Source: Verticiella alkaliphila
GTDB lineage: Bacteria > Pseudomonadota > Gammaproteobacteria > Burkholderiales > Burkholderiaceae_B
Assembly: GCF_018904615.1 (NCBI RefSeq)
Contig: NZ_JADCNH010000041.1
Span: forward strand, 1-37,043
DNA: 37,043 nt
Direction of reading: 5' to 3'
The notes under the pieces are model-generated. The model was given only the letters and a program-made list of their open reading frames with translations, did no database searches and was not told where the DNA came from. Shown in pieces: positions 9,771 to 17,308 of the stretch. The first letter of the stretch is position 1. Each line of letters starts with the position of its first letter. The position numbers and the translations under genes were made by a program.

Positions 9771-10813
9771 TCGTCGGTGCCCGTGACGCCTTCGGCAGCC
9801 GGCGTCTGCTGTATCACCCGGCTACCGGGCACACCGGCGAGCGCGTCCGGGAGGTGCTGGCGGCTACCGGTGTGCGCCAGGTGACGCCAGACCGCGACGC
9901 CATCGTCGGCCATCTGTACGGTCCCCGGCACCAGGATCGAACACTCATCCGAGACGTGCGCGCCGTCCCGCCGGGGCATGCGCTGGTGCGTGGATCGACG
10001 TTGCACCTGCGCCGCCTGCCGCCAGCGAGTCGGGCGGCAGATCTTCGCACCGCACTCCAAACGGCGCTGGCAGCCGCCTTCACGGCGGGCAAGCGCGTTG
10101 CACTGGCCCTGAGCGGTGGACTCGATTCCGCCCTGCTGCTCGCGTTGCTGCACGCGCAGGGGCGCGAGGACGTGCCGGTCTATGTGCTTGCCACGGGCAT
10201 GCCGGACTACTGCGAACGCGAGGCGGCGCTGGCCATGGCGCAGCGCCTGGGCGCCTCCGTTAGCGTGGTGACCGTCCAGGCCTCGGACTTTGTGGACGCC
10301 CTGCCGCGCGTGCTCCGCGAGGTCGAGGAGCCGCTCTTCAATCTGCATCCCGTGGCCAAGCGCCTGCTCGCTGAGGCGATGGCGCGCGACGGCATCGACC
10401 TTGCCATCACGGGTGACGGCGCGGACCAGGTGTTGCGCCGGGACGCCTCGGCCAACTATCTGCCGCTGTGCCAGGCCTTGTTCGACACCGCTGGCGTGCG
10501 CTGGTGGCCGCCGTTTCTCGCGCCAGGGGTGGTGCGTCACCTGTGCAGCCAGCCGCCCGACGCCGACAAGGCCTGCCTGCGAGCGCTGGGCGCGCAGCTG
10601 GCGCTGCCGGATGTGTTGGTGCAGGGCCCCAAGCGCAGCCGGCTTGCGCCGGCGATGGATCTGGACAGTCTGGATGTGGCGGCCCGCATCCCGCCGTTGG
10701 CACGCGCACTCGACCTGCCGGCGCCCGCTCTCGAGACCGATCGCGAGCGCGTCCTCTGGACCACGCTCGTCATGACCCTGGACCTCCTCACGCCAGAGCC
10801 CACCCCACCATGA
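9767..10813 (+). CDS. Asparagine-synthetase-like amide synthetase with truncated glutaminase half
   Basis: A 348-residue AsnB-family protein. The ATP pyrophosphatase loop ALSGGLDS lies at about residues 114-121, and GDGADQVL near 215-222 matches the GDGADE motif. AsnB enzymes start with Cys-2 (MCG) for glutamine hydrolysis. Here the protein begins MIVGARDAFGSRRLLY, which resembles the late ARDxFGxRPLYY strand of that domain, so about the first hundred residues and the catalytic Cys are absent. It therefore probably uses ammonia or another amine as nucleophile, as beta-lactam synthetases and lasso-peptide cyclases do. ATGA overlaps join it to the radical SAM gene before it and the glycosyltransferase after it. 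An amide- or lactam-forming step in this locus is inferred. Confidence 0.8.
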   Translation: MIVGARDAFGSRRLLYHPATGHTGERVREVLAATGVRQVTPDRDAIVGHLYGPRHQDRTLIRDVRAVPPGHALVRGSTLHLRRLPPASRAADLRTALQTALAAAFTAGKRVALALSGGLDSALLLALLHAQGREDVPVYVLATGMPDYCEREAALAMAQRLGASVSVVTVQASDFVDALPRVLREVEEPLFNLHPVAKRLLAEAMARDGIDLAITGDGADQVLRRDASANYLPLCQALFDTAGVRWWPPFLAPGVVRHLCSQPPDADKACLRALGAQLALPDVLVQGPKRSRLAPAMDLDSLDVAARIPPLARALDLPAPALETDRERVLWTTLVMTLDLLTPEPTPP

Positions 10814-12015
10814 GTCGCATCCTCTTTTGCGTCGTGCCCGAGAAGGGCCATCTCAATCCGTGCATCGGCCCCGCCCAGCACCTGCGCGCCGCCGGCATGA
10901 CGGCGGCGTTCTGGGCGCCGGCCGACATCCGGCCTCAGCTCGCCGCGGCCGGCGGCTTTGACTACGTGGGGCCAGACCGCCCCACGGAGCGCCACGACAT
11001 CTCGCGCGGCGCACGCTTTGCCGAGCAGATCCAGGATGGGCCTTGGCTGCGCCAGTGGATCCGCACCTTGCTGATCGAGGAGACGCCGGGCCAGGTGGAC
11101 GGCCTGCGCGCCGTCATCCGCGACTATCGTCCCGACCTCGTCGTGGTCGATCCCCTGCTCTATGCCGCAGCCATCGCCGCAGCGCTCGAAGGCCTGCCCT
11201 GGGTGTCACTGTCGAATTCGCTCAACCCCGTCCTGCCCGACAACCTGGATTCAGCGCTGTTGCGCACGGTGCGATGGCTGGCGGATGAGCGCGACGCGCT
11301 CTTTGCACGCTTTGGTCTGACTGCGCAGTTTCGCGGCTGCGACGTGCTCTCGCCGCACCTCACGATCGCCTTGACCACGCCGGCCCTCGTTGGGCCGCCA
11401 CCTGACGGCGTGACGCTCGTGGGGCCGGCGTTGCCGAGCGGGGCGCGCGGCGACGAGCCTGGCTTCCCTTGGGACCGCCTGGATCCCGCACTGCCGCTGG
11501 TGTACGTGTCGCTGGGCAGCCAGCTCTATTACCAGCCGGAACTCTTCGCCCGCATCGACGCCGCCCTGCGCGACGCCCCCGTGCAACTCGTGCTGTCGGT
11601 CGGTGAACTGGCCGACGCCGATGCGTTGCCCGAGCTCGGCCCGCACGTGGTCGCCGTGCGTTACGCGCCGCAGCTTGCGTTGCTCGCCCGTACGCAACTT
11701 TTCATCACCCATGGCGGGGCGAACTCGGTCATGGAAGCGCTCGCGATGGGCGTGCCCATGCTCGTCTCGCCGTTATGCAATGACCAGTTCCACTCCGCAC
11801 ATTTCGTCGTGGCAGCGGGTGCCGGGCGAGGCATCGACCTGCTGGCGGCCGACGTGCCGACGCTGCGCGAGGCCGTGCTGAGCGCGCTTGCAGACTCTGA
11901 CCTGCGCGCCGGTGCTGCCGCCGTCCAGGCCAGCTACCAGCGCGACGGTTCGGCCGAAGCCGCGCGCCTCATCAGCCGACTCGCTGCAGAAAGCCGCCCG
12001 GCGACAGCGTCATGA
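10810..12015 (+). CDS. GT1-family (MGT-like) glycosyltransferase
   Basis: A 401-residue GT-B glycosyltransferase of the UGT/MGT group. The N-terminus, MSRILFCVVPEKGHLNPCIGPAQHLRAAGM, has the acceptor-domain H of the GHLNP loop. The C-terminal half holds VYVSLGSQ and the nucleotide-sugar motif FITHGGANSVMEALAMGVPMLVSP with CNDQF (about residue 298-325). Such enzymes transfer sugars from UDP- or dTDP-sugars to natural products, lipids or antibiotics. The start is set by the ATGA overlap with the amide-synthetase gene. Its 3' end overlaps a convergent CmcI-like gene by 44 bp. It is the last plus-strand gene of the coupled five-gene unit and the strongest pointer to a glycosylated end product. 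Confidence 0.87.
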   Translation: MSRILFCVVPEKGHLNPCIGPAQHLRAAGMTAAFWAPADIRPQLAAAGGFDYVGPDRPTERHDISRGARFAEQIQDGPWLRQWIRTLLIEETPGQVDGLRAVIRDYRPDLVVVDPLLYAAAIAAALEGLPWVSLSNSLNPVLPDNLDSALLRTVRWLADERDALFARFGLTAQFRGCDVLSPHLTIALTTPALVGPPPDGVTLVGPALPSGARGDEPGFPWDRLDPALPLVYVSLGSQLYYQPELFARIDAALRDAPVQLVLSVGELADADALPELGPHVVAVRYAPQLALLARTQLFITHGGANSVMEALAMGVPMLVSPLCNDQFHSAHFVVAAGAGRGIDLLAADVPTLREAVLSALADSDLRAGAAAVQASYQRDGSAEAARLISRLAAESRPATAS

Positions 12016-12661
12016 GCACATGGTCTTCAATCGCCTCATCCACTCGGAATCGCGCGTCCTCGGCCAGAAAGGCCTGCACGGCCGTGGCCGGATTGTTGCC
12101 GCGCCCGTAGGGCTTGCCCGCAAACATCGTCTCGGGCAGATATTCCAGGATCGTGTCCATGACGACGAGATAGCTGCCGGGCGTGACCCAGTCGGCATAG
12201 GTGCGCAATTCGCGCAGCACGTGTGCGTGCGTGGGATTCAGGTCCAGGATCACCATGACAGGGCCATTGGCCGGCAACTGCGCCGTCACCGCCGCCAGCG
12301 TGTCCGGCGCACAGGAATCCCCGGCGACCAGATGCATCCGGTGGGCCAGCGGATGCATGCCCAGGCGCTCACGCACCTCCTCGCGCAAGCGCGGCTCGAC
12401 CGCCACCACCCGCCCCGCCGCCTGCGTGAGCTCCAGCATCGACGCCGAGAACACCACGCCGCCGCCTGCCGCCACGCCTGTCTGCACGATGCACGAGGGC
12501 CGCACCTGCCACACGAGGGACTGCAAGGCCACCATGTCGCCGGGCAGGTGAAAGAAGCGCTCACCCAGCCAGCGCATCTGAAAGAGATGGTCGAACTTGG
12601 CGGCCTGAGTGAGCCACTCGACCGTGATTCCCCGCATGTGGACGGACATTCGCTCAGCCAT
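11972..12661 (-). CDS. CmcI-like / rhamnosyl O-methyltransferase family protein
   Basis: A 229-residue protein similar in layout to the CmcI 'cephalosporin hydroxylase' / rhamnosyl O-methyltransferase family: RWLGERFFHLPGDMVALQ, then SCIVQTGVAAGGGVVFSAS (SAM-type glycine loop), MVILDLNPTHAHVLREL, GSYLVVMDT and the C-terminal GNNPATAVQAFL. CmcI members bind SAM and a divalent metal; the D of ILDLN and the D of VMDT fit the metal sites. It is opposite in strand to the flanking genes. It overlaps the glycosyltransferase end by 44 bp, and its ATG overlaps that of the second kinase within one CATG. Starts at 12649 or 12637 are possible because no start has a strong ribosome-binding site. A sugar O-methylation role is inferred. 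Confidence 0.75.
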   Translation of the reverse strand: MAERMSVHMRGITVEWLTQAAKFDHLFQMRWLGERFFHLPGDMVALQSLVWQVRPSCIVQTGVAAGGGVVFSASMLELTQAAGRVVAVEPRLREEVRERLGMHPLAHRMHLVAGDSCAPDTLAAVTAQLPANGPVMVILDLNPTHAHVLRELRTYADWVTPGSYLVVMDTILEYLPETMFAGKPYGRGNNPATAVQAFLAEDARFRVDEAIEDHVLMTLSPGGFLQRVG

Positions 12662-13640
12662 GATGCCAGACGCCTTTGCTGATGCCCGACGACTTGCCGC
12701 GCTCGTGCATGCCCACTGGGGCATCCGGCCGGCACGCCTGTGGGCGATTGACGCCGGCCATACTAACAAAACCTTCGGTCTGGACGCCGATGACGGCCCG
12801 GCCATCCTGCGTGTGTCCTGGCCTGGCAAGCCAGCCGCGCAAGTCGAGCGCGAGGCGCGCCTCCTGCGTCACCTTCGCGATGCGTCCGGGCTGCCACAGC
12901 GTCCGTCGCCCCGCCCGACGCGGCAGGGCCAAAGCGCCATGTGCGTCGACGGCCGCTGGCTGCATCTGTTCGAGACGATCGCCGGCCAGGCGGCGTCAGA
13001 TCAGCATCCGGATCGCACGGTGCCCGAGGCCTTGCGCGCGCTCGGCGCCCTCCACCAGGCACTGCACAGCCTGCCGACCACGGCCACCCGCGGTTGCGCC
13101 TGGCTCCACGCGCGCCTCGAGCGGGTGCGTGCGAATCCAGCACCCGCCTTGCCCCCCGGATTGTCAGCACAATATGACGACGTCCTCACGGCGATCGAAC
13201 GCCACCTGCACCACGCAGACACGTGCGTCCAAGGCACGGTGCAGTGGCTGCACGGGGATTACCATGCCGGCAATCTGCTGTTCCTGGACGGCGCCCTTCA
13301 GGGCATCCTGGATTTCGACGACCCGGGCGAAGGCGCGCCGGCGCTCGAAGCCAGCCTGGCCCTCTTTGCCTTGACCCGCGATGCGCGGCGCGACGCTCGG
13401 CTGGTCTACGACACGGCGCACTGGGACGTCGGGCTGCGCGCCTACGCTGCGCAGTGCCCCGGTCTGGATGCCGCGCGGCTGCTCTCGCTGCGGCCGACGC
13501 TGTTGCCGGTCTTCTGCGCCGATCAGGTGCTGATCCACCTCGAGGCCGCGCAGCGCGGCCTGTGGGCCCTGAGGCCCGGCATCGGCTTCCTGGGGTGCTG
13601 GCGCAGCCTGCTGCACGCACCATCGCCACCGGGCCGGTGA
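12660..13640 (+). CDS. APH-like phosphotransferase, second copy in the locus
   Basis: A 326-residue kinase-fold protein of the APH/SrkA-like superfamily. The catalytic loop QWLHGDYHAGNLLFL contains HGDxxxxN, and ILDFDDPG is the metal-binding strand. In the N-lobe the usual lysine strand reads AILRVSWPG, with Arg in the likely Lys position. It is clearly diverged from the other kinase in this locus (7924-8928), so this is not a recent duplication. The start is the first of two adjacent ATG codons (MMPDAF) and overlaps the divergent CmcI-like start. It ends 3 bp before the stop of the convergent deacetylase gene. Role inferred: phosphorylation of a product intermediate or of an imported compound. 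Confidence 0.75.
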   Translation: MMPDAFADARRLAALVHAHWGIRPARLWAIDAGHTNKTFGLDADDGPAILRVSWPGKPAAQVEREARLLRHLRDASGLPQRPSPRPTRQGQSAMCVDGRWLHLFETIAGQAASDQHPDRTVPEALRALGALHQALHSLPTTATRGCAWLHARLERVRANPAPALPPGLSAQYDDVLTAIERHLHHADTCVQGTVQWLHGDYHAGNLLFLDGALQGILDFDDPGEGAPALEASLALFALTRDARRDARLVYDTAHWDVGLRAYAAQCPGLDAARLLSLRPTLLPVFCADQVLIHLEAAQRGLWALRPGIGFLGCWRSLLHAPSPPGR

Positions 13641-13643
13641 GCG

Positions 13644-14270
13644 TTAAGCCAGGGCATCGAGAAACCGCGCCACGGCGGTTACCGTCGCCGGCCGCGACTC
13701 GCCATGCCGCGAGCCATCATGCAGGCAGAACACGGCGGGCTCGCCCAGCGCGTACTGTGCGGCATGATGGGCTTGCATCGCAGCGACCAGCGCGCACGCG
13801 CCTGGCGCCGGACGCTGCCAGTCGTCAAGCATCAGCGTCCATCCGACATGCGGACGGCCCAGACGCGCCAGTACGGCCAGCCGCGGGTCGACGCCCGTCT
13901 CGCTCGCGATCTGGACGCCGTACGGCAGCCGCACGGGCACCACCGCCGGCACCCGCATCCCTGCGCCTGCGTAGGCGTGCGCGATCTGCGCATCCGTGGC
14001 CGCAATCTCCTCGAGCAGCGTGTACTCGGACAGCGTGCCCGGGCGGGCGTGCGTCTGCGTGTGGTTGCCGAGGACGTGGCCTTCCCGCGCGATCCGCTCT
14101 GCTACCTGAGGGGAACGTGCGATCTGCGCGCCCAGCAGGAAGAACGTCGCCTGCCAGCCCCGCGCCTTCAGCACGTCCAGCAAGGCCGGGGTCGAGGGGC
14201 CCGGGCCGTCATCGAAGGTCAGCACCGGCGCTGCGAGGCGCGAGGGTAGGCTCGCAACGGGTCCGCGCAT
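13644..14270 (-). CDS. Polysaccharide deacetylase (CE4/NodB family)
   Basis: A 208-residue NodB-fold protein. VLTFDDGPGPST (about residues 16-27) supplies the catalytic base and metal Asp, HVLGNHTQTH the metal-binding H-x3-H pair, and VRLPYG the R-x-PYG motif. CE4 enzymes remove acetyl groups from N-acetylhexosamines of chitin oligomers, peptidoglycan or exopolysaccharide. A C-terminal catalytic His is plausible in CLHDGS. No signal peptide is seen, so it is probably cytosolic or at the inner face of the membrane. AGGA lies eight bases before the ATG. It starts 16 bp after the hybrid sensor kinase stop on the same strand, so the two may be co-transcribed, and it converges on the kinase gene with only 3 bp between stops. 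Confidence 0.88.
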   Translation of the reverse strand: MRGPVASLPSRLAAPVLTFDDGPGPSTPALLDVLKARGWQATFFLLGAQIARSPQVAERIAREGHVLGNHTQTHARPGTLSEYTLLEEIAATDAQIAHAYAGAGMRVPAVVPVRLPYGVQIASETGVDPRLAVLARLGRPHVGWTLMLDDWQRPAPGACALVAAMQAHHAAQYALGEPAVFCLHDGSRHGESRPATVTAVARFLDALA

Positions 14271-14286
14271 GTCCGGCGTCCTGGCC

Positions 14287-17124
14287 TCAGCGCGCGATGA
14301 GCTCGCGCACGCGTGTGGCCAGCGCATCCATCGAGAAGGGTTTGGCGAGCACCGACATGCCCGCGGCCAGTTGTCCGTCGGCAAACGCGTTCTCTGCGTA
14401 GCCCGTGATGAAAAGCACCTGCAGATTCGGACGGTGTGCGCGGGCCACGTCGGCCATCTGACGGCCGTTCATGCCACCCGGCAGGCCGACATCGGACACC
14501 AGCAGATCGATCCGGACATCGGATTCGAGCACCTTCAGTCCCGTCATGGCATCGCCCGCCTGCAGCGCGGTGTAGCCGAGTTCTTCGAGCACATCGACCA
14601 CGAGCATGCGCACGGTCGGCTCATCGTCCACGACGAGCACGGTCTCACCCAGGCCCGACGCGTCCGTGAGCGCGCGTACGGTGCCATCCGCATCGGTCTG
14701 GACCTGACCCGTATGGCGCGGCAGATAGATGCACACCTGCGCCCCCTTACCCGCGGTGGACACGATGCGTACCTGGCCGCCAGACTGCTTGGCGAAGCCA
14801 TAGATCATGGACAGGCCGAGCCCGGTGCCTTGCCCCAGCGGCTTGGTCGTGAAGAAGGGATCGAAGGCCTTGGCGATGACGTCCGGCGTCATGCCCGTGC
14901 CGGTGTCGCTCACCGACAGCGACAGGTACGGCCCCTCGGGCAGGTCGAGCGCGCGGGCCTGGGCGCGGTCCAGCGTCTGGTTCTGTGTCTGGATCGTGAT
15001 GCGCCCGCCCGTCGGCATCGCATCGCGCGCGTTCAGGCACAGATTGAGCAAGGCATTCTCGAGCTGGGACACGTCCACCATCGCCGTCCATACGTCGAGC
15101 GAAGCGAAGTGTTCGACGAGCACACCCGGACCCACCGTGCGCTGGATCATGTCGAGCATGCCCTGTACCACGTGATTGACGTTGGTGGGCTTGGGCTCAA
15201 GCGTCTGACGACGTGAGAAGGCCAGCAGCCGGTGCGTCAGCACGGCCGCGCGCTTGGCAGCGCCCTGGGCCACGACCAGGTACTTCTCGACTTCGTTCAG
15301 GCGCCCCTGGCGCACCCGCACGCTCATGAGCTCCAGGGCGCCGGAGACACCAGCCAGCAGGTTGTTGAAGTCGTGCGCGAGCCCGCCCGTGAGCTGGCCC
15401 ACCGCCTCCATCTTCTGCGACTGGCGCAGCGTGGCCTCGACTTCGTGCAGCGCCGTCATGTCGCGCCCGACGAGCAGGAACAGGTCGGAATTGCGGTCGG
15501 GCGTCGCCGTCCACGTGAGCGAGCGCCGGCTGCCATCGCTGCACACGGCCTGGGCGACGAAGCCCGTCACTTCTTCGCCGGCGCTTACCCGCGGCAAGAC
15601 ATCGCACGTCTCCAACGGGATGTCGGGCGCCACGATGCTGTGCAGCGATTTGCGCATCAACTCGGCCTCTGTCCACCCGAGCAGCGCCGTCCAGGCCGGA
15701 TTGACAGCCTTCAGGTAGCCGTCGAAGCCGGCCGTGCCCATCAGGTCGTTGGTGTTCTCCCACAGCCGGTCGCGCTCGGCCGTGCGCGTGACCAGATCGG
15801 CCTGGCGCATCTTCTCATCGGTGATGTCACGCGCCGAACAGTACACCTTGGTCTCGTCGGCCACCGCCACCCACGACAGCCACCGCCAGTCACCGGCCTT
15901 GTGCTGGTAGCGATTCTCCAGTCGCAGTACCGGCAGGCCGCGACCCAGCGTGTCGTCCCAGGCGGCGCGCGTGGCGGGCAGATCGTCCGGATGCACGCGC
16001 GCGAAGAACTTCGCGCGCGCCACCTCCTCCTCGGACCATCCCAGCATGGCTTCCCAGGCGGGATTGGAGGCTTCGACCACGCCCTTGGCATTGACCACAC
16101 ACAGCAGATCCGGACTCAGCTGCCAGGTGCGGCCACGCGCGAGCGATTGCGCGATGACCTTCTGCTCCAGCTCGGCGTTGAGCGCGCGAAGCCGCGCGAT
16201 GGCCTGGTCGCGCTCAGCCTCGACGGCACGCCGTCCATCCACGTCGATGAGCACCCCGGGAAAGCTCAGCCCTTTGCCGTCGGGGCCGAGCTCCACCCGA
16301 CCATTGGCTTCGATCCAGTAATACCGGCCATCCGCGCGGCGCACCCGATACTGGTGCGCATAGGGCCCGCCACGGCCGACGACGTCGTCAATCGCTGCAA
16401 TCAGGCCCGCGCGGTCGTCAGGATGCACGGTGGCGATCACCTGCTCCAGGCTCAGGCCGTCGTGTCCCAGCTCAGGATCCAGACCGAAGCTGCGTGCGAA
16501 CGCGGCGTCCACCGTGAAACGATCGGTCGGCAGATGCCAGACCCAGGTGCCGGTGATGGCGCCCGCCTCGAGGGCCAACTGCACACGCTGGGCGTTGGCT
16601 TCCGCGCGCCGCTGCGCGAGGACCAGGGCCGTCACCTCCGTCGTGACGTTCAGGAGCCCCTGAACGACCTCACCCTCGCGCAGTGGGCTGTAGGAATACG
16701 TCCAATAGGTTTCCTCGGGATAGCCGTGTCGCGTCATGACCAGACGCTGGCTGTCGAAGCGCAGTGCCTCACCCGCCAGCACGCGCTGCACGGACGGCGC
16801 GATGTCCGCCCACACGTCCGGCCACACCTCGTGGATGGGTTGGCCAAGCGCCCAGGGATGGCGCATGGACAGGACCGTCGCGTATGCCTCGTTGTAGAGC
16901 AGCGTCTGCTCGGGACCCCACGTGGCGCACATGGCGAACGTGTTCGACATCATGATGTCGTACGTCGTGCTCAGCGCCGTCGACCAGCCTGAACGAGGGC
17001 CCAGCGGCGTGCGGCCCCAATCGAAGGCCTCGAATGAAAACGACAACGACAACCTCTGCTTGGAGTCCCGGCCGGGGCGGGTCAGCGCATTCGCTGGCGC
17101 TGCCGTGGGCGAGCGCAGGAACAT
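14287..17124 (-). CDS. PAS-domain hybrid sensor histidine kinase with C-terminal receiver
   Basis: About 945 residues. The first PAS region opens with FDWGRTPLGPRSGWS and contains MCATWGPEQTLLYNEAY. A PAS_3-type region follows (FTVDAAFARSFGLDP to YYWIEANGRVEL), then two more PAS repeats (LLCVVNAKGVVEASNPAW and MGTAGFDGYLKAVNPAW). The kinase core has an H-box GLAHDFNNLLAG, an N-box LNARDAMPTGG and G-boxes DTGTGMT and GQGTGLGLSMIYGF. The C-terminal receiver has VVDDE, phospho-acceptor D in LLVSDVGLPGG and the K of LAKPF. No membrane segment is seen, so sensing is probably cytosolic. No separate output regulator is adjacent. An in-frame ATG at 17202 gives a version 26 residues longer; neither start has a convincing ribosome-binding site. 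Confidence 0.88.
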   Translation of the reverse strand: MFLRSPTAAPANALTRPGRDSKQRLSLSFSFEAFDWGRTPLGPRSGWSTALSTTYDIMMSNTFAMCATWGPEQTLLYNEAYATVLSMRHPWALGQPIHEVWPDVWADIAPSVQRVLAGEALRFDSQRLVMTRHGYPEETYWTYSYSPLREGEVVQGLLNVTTEVTALVLAQRRAEANAQRVQLALEAGAITGTWVWHLPTDRFTVDAAFARSFGLDPELGHDGLSLEQVIATVHPDDRAGLIAAIDDVVGRGGPYAHQYRVRRADGRYYWIEANGRVELGPDGKGLSFPGVLIDVDGRRAVEAERDQAIARLRALNAELEQKVIAQSLARGRTWQLSPDLLCVVNAKGVVEASNPAWEAMLGWSEEEVARAKFFARVHPDDLPATRAAWDDTLGRGLPVLRLENRYQHKAGDWRWLSWVAVADETKVYCSARDITDEKMRQADLVTRTAERDRLWENTNDLMGTAGFDGYLKAVNPAWTALLGWTEAELMRKSLHSIVAPDIPLETCDVLPRVSAGEEVTGFVAQAVCSDGSRRSLTWTATPDRNSDLFLLVGRDMTALHEVEATLRQSQKMEAVGQLTGGLAHDFNNLLAGVSGALELMSVRVRQGRLNEVEKYLVVAQGAAKRAAVLTHRLLAFSRRQTLEPKPTNVNHVVQGMLDMIQRTVGPGVLVEHFASLDVWTAMVDVSQLENALLNLCLNARDAMPTGGRITIQTQNQTLDRAQARALDLPEGPYLSLSVSDTGTGMTPDVIAKAFDPFFTTKPLGQGTGLGLSMIYGFAKQSGGQVRIVSTAGKGAQVCIYLPRHTGQVQTDADGTVRALTDASGLGETVLVVDDEPTVRMLVVDVLEELGYTALQAGDAMTGLKVLESDVRIDLLVSDVGLPGGMNGRQMADVARAHRPNLQVLFITGYAENAFADGQLAAGMSVLAKPFSMDALATRVRELIAR

Positions 17125-17280
17125 CCGCCCGGTGGGTGGCCCCAGAGGATACCGCGCCAGCCTCGCGAGAAGGTGGCTAGCGAGCAACGTCCTGTCGAGC
17201 ATGCCGCGGTGGTGGCCGTTCAGCAGGTCGCCAAGCTCGGCGCTGTGCCATGATGCAAGGATGCGGCAGGCTCCAATCCC

Positions 17281-17296
17281 GTGGGGTCAGCCCCAC
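17281..17296. repeat. Short perfect hairpin before the alpha/beta-hydrolase gene
   Basis: GTGGGG-TCAG-CCCCAC forms a perfect 6-bp stem with a 4-base loop, ending only a few bases before the AGGAG ribosome-binding site of the hydrolase gene. It could tune translation start or be a binding site for a regulator; there is no T-run, so it is not a classic terminator. Confidence 0.4.
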
Positions 17297-17308
17297 AGGA
17301 GACTTCGC

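Noticed and set aside
15232-16992. Long plus-strand ORF (586 codons) opposite the sensor kinase
   Set aside because: The minus-strand frame carries a complete PAS-kinase-receiver protein; the plus frame is rich in Arg, His and Gln without domain signals.
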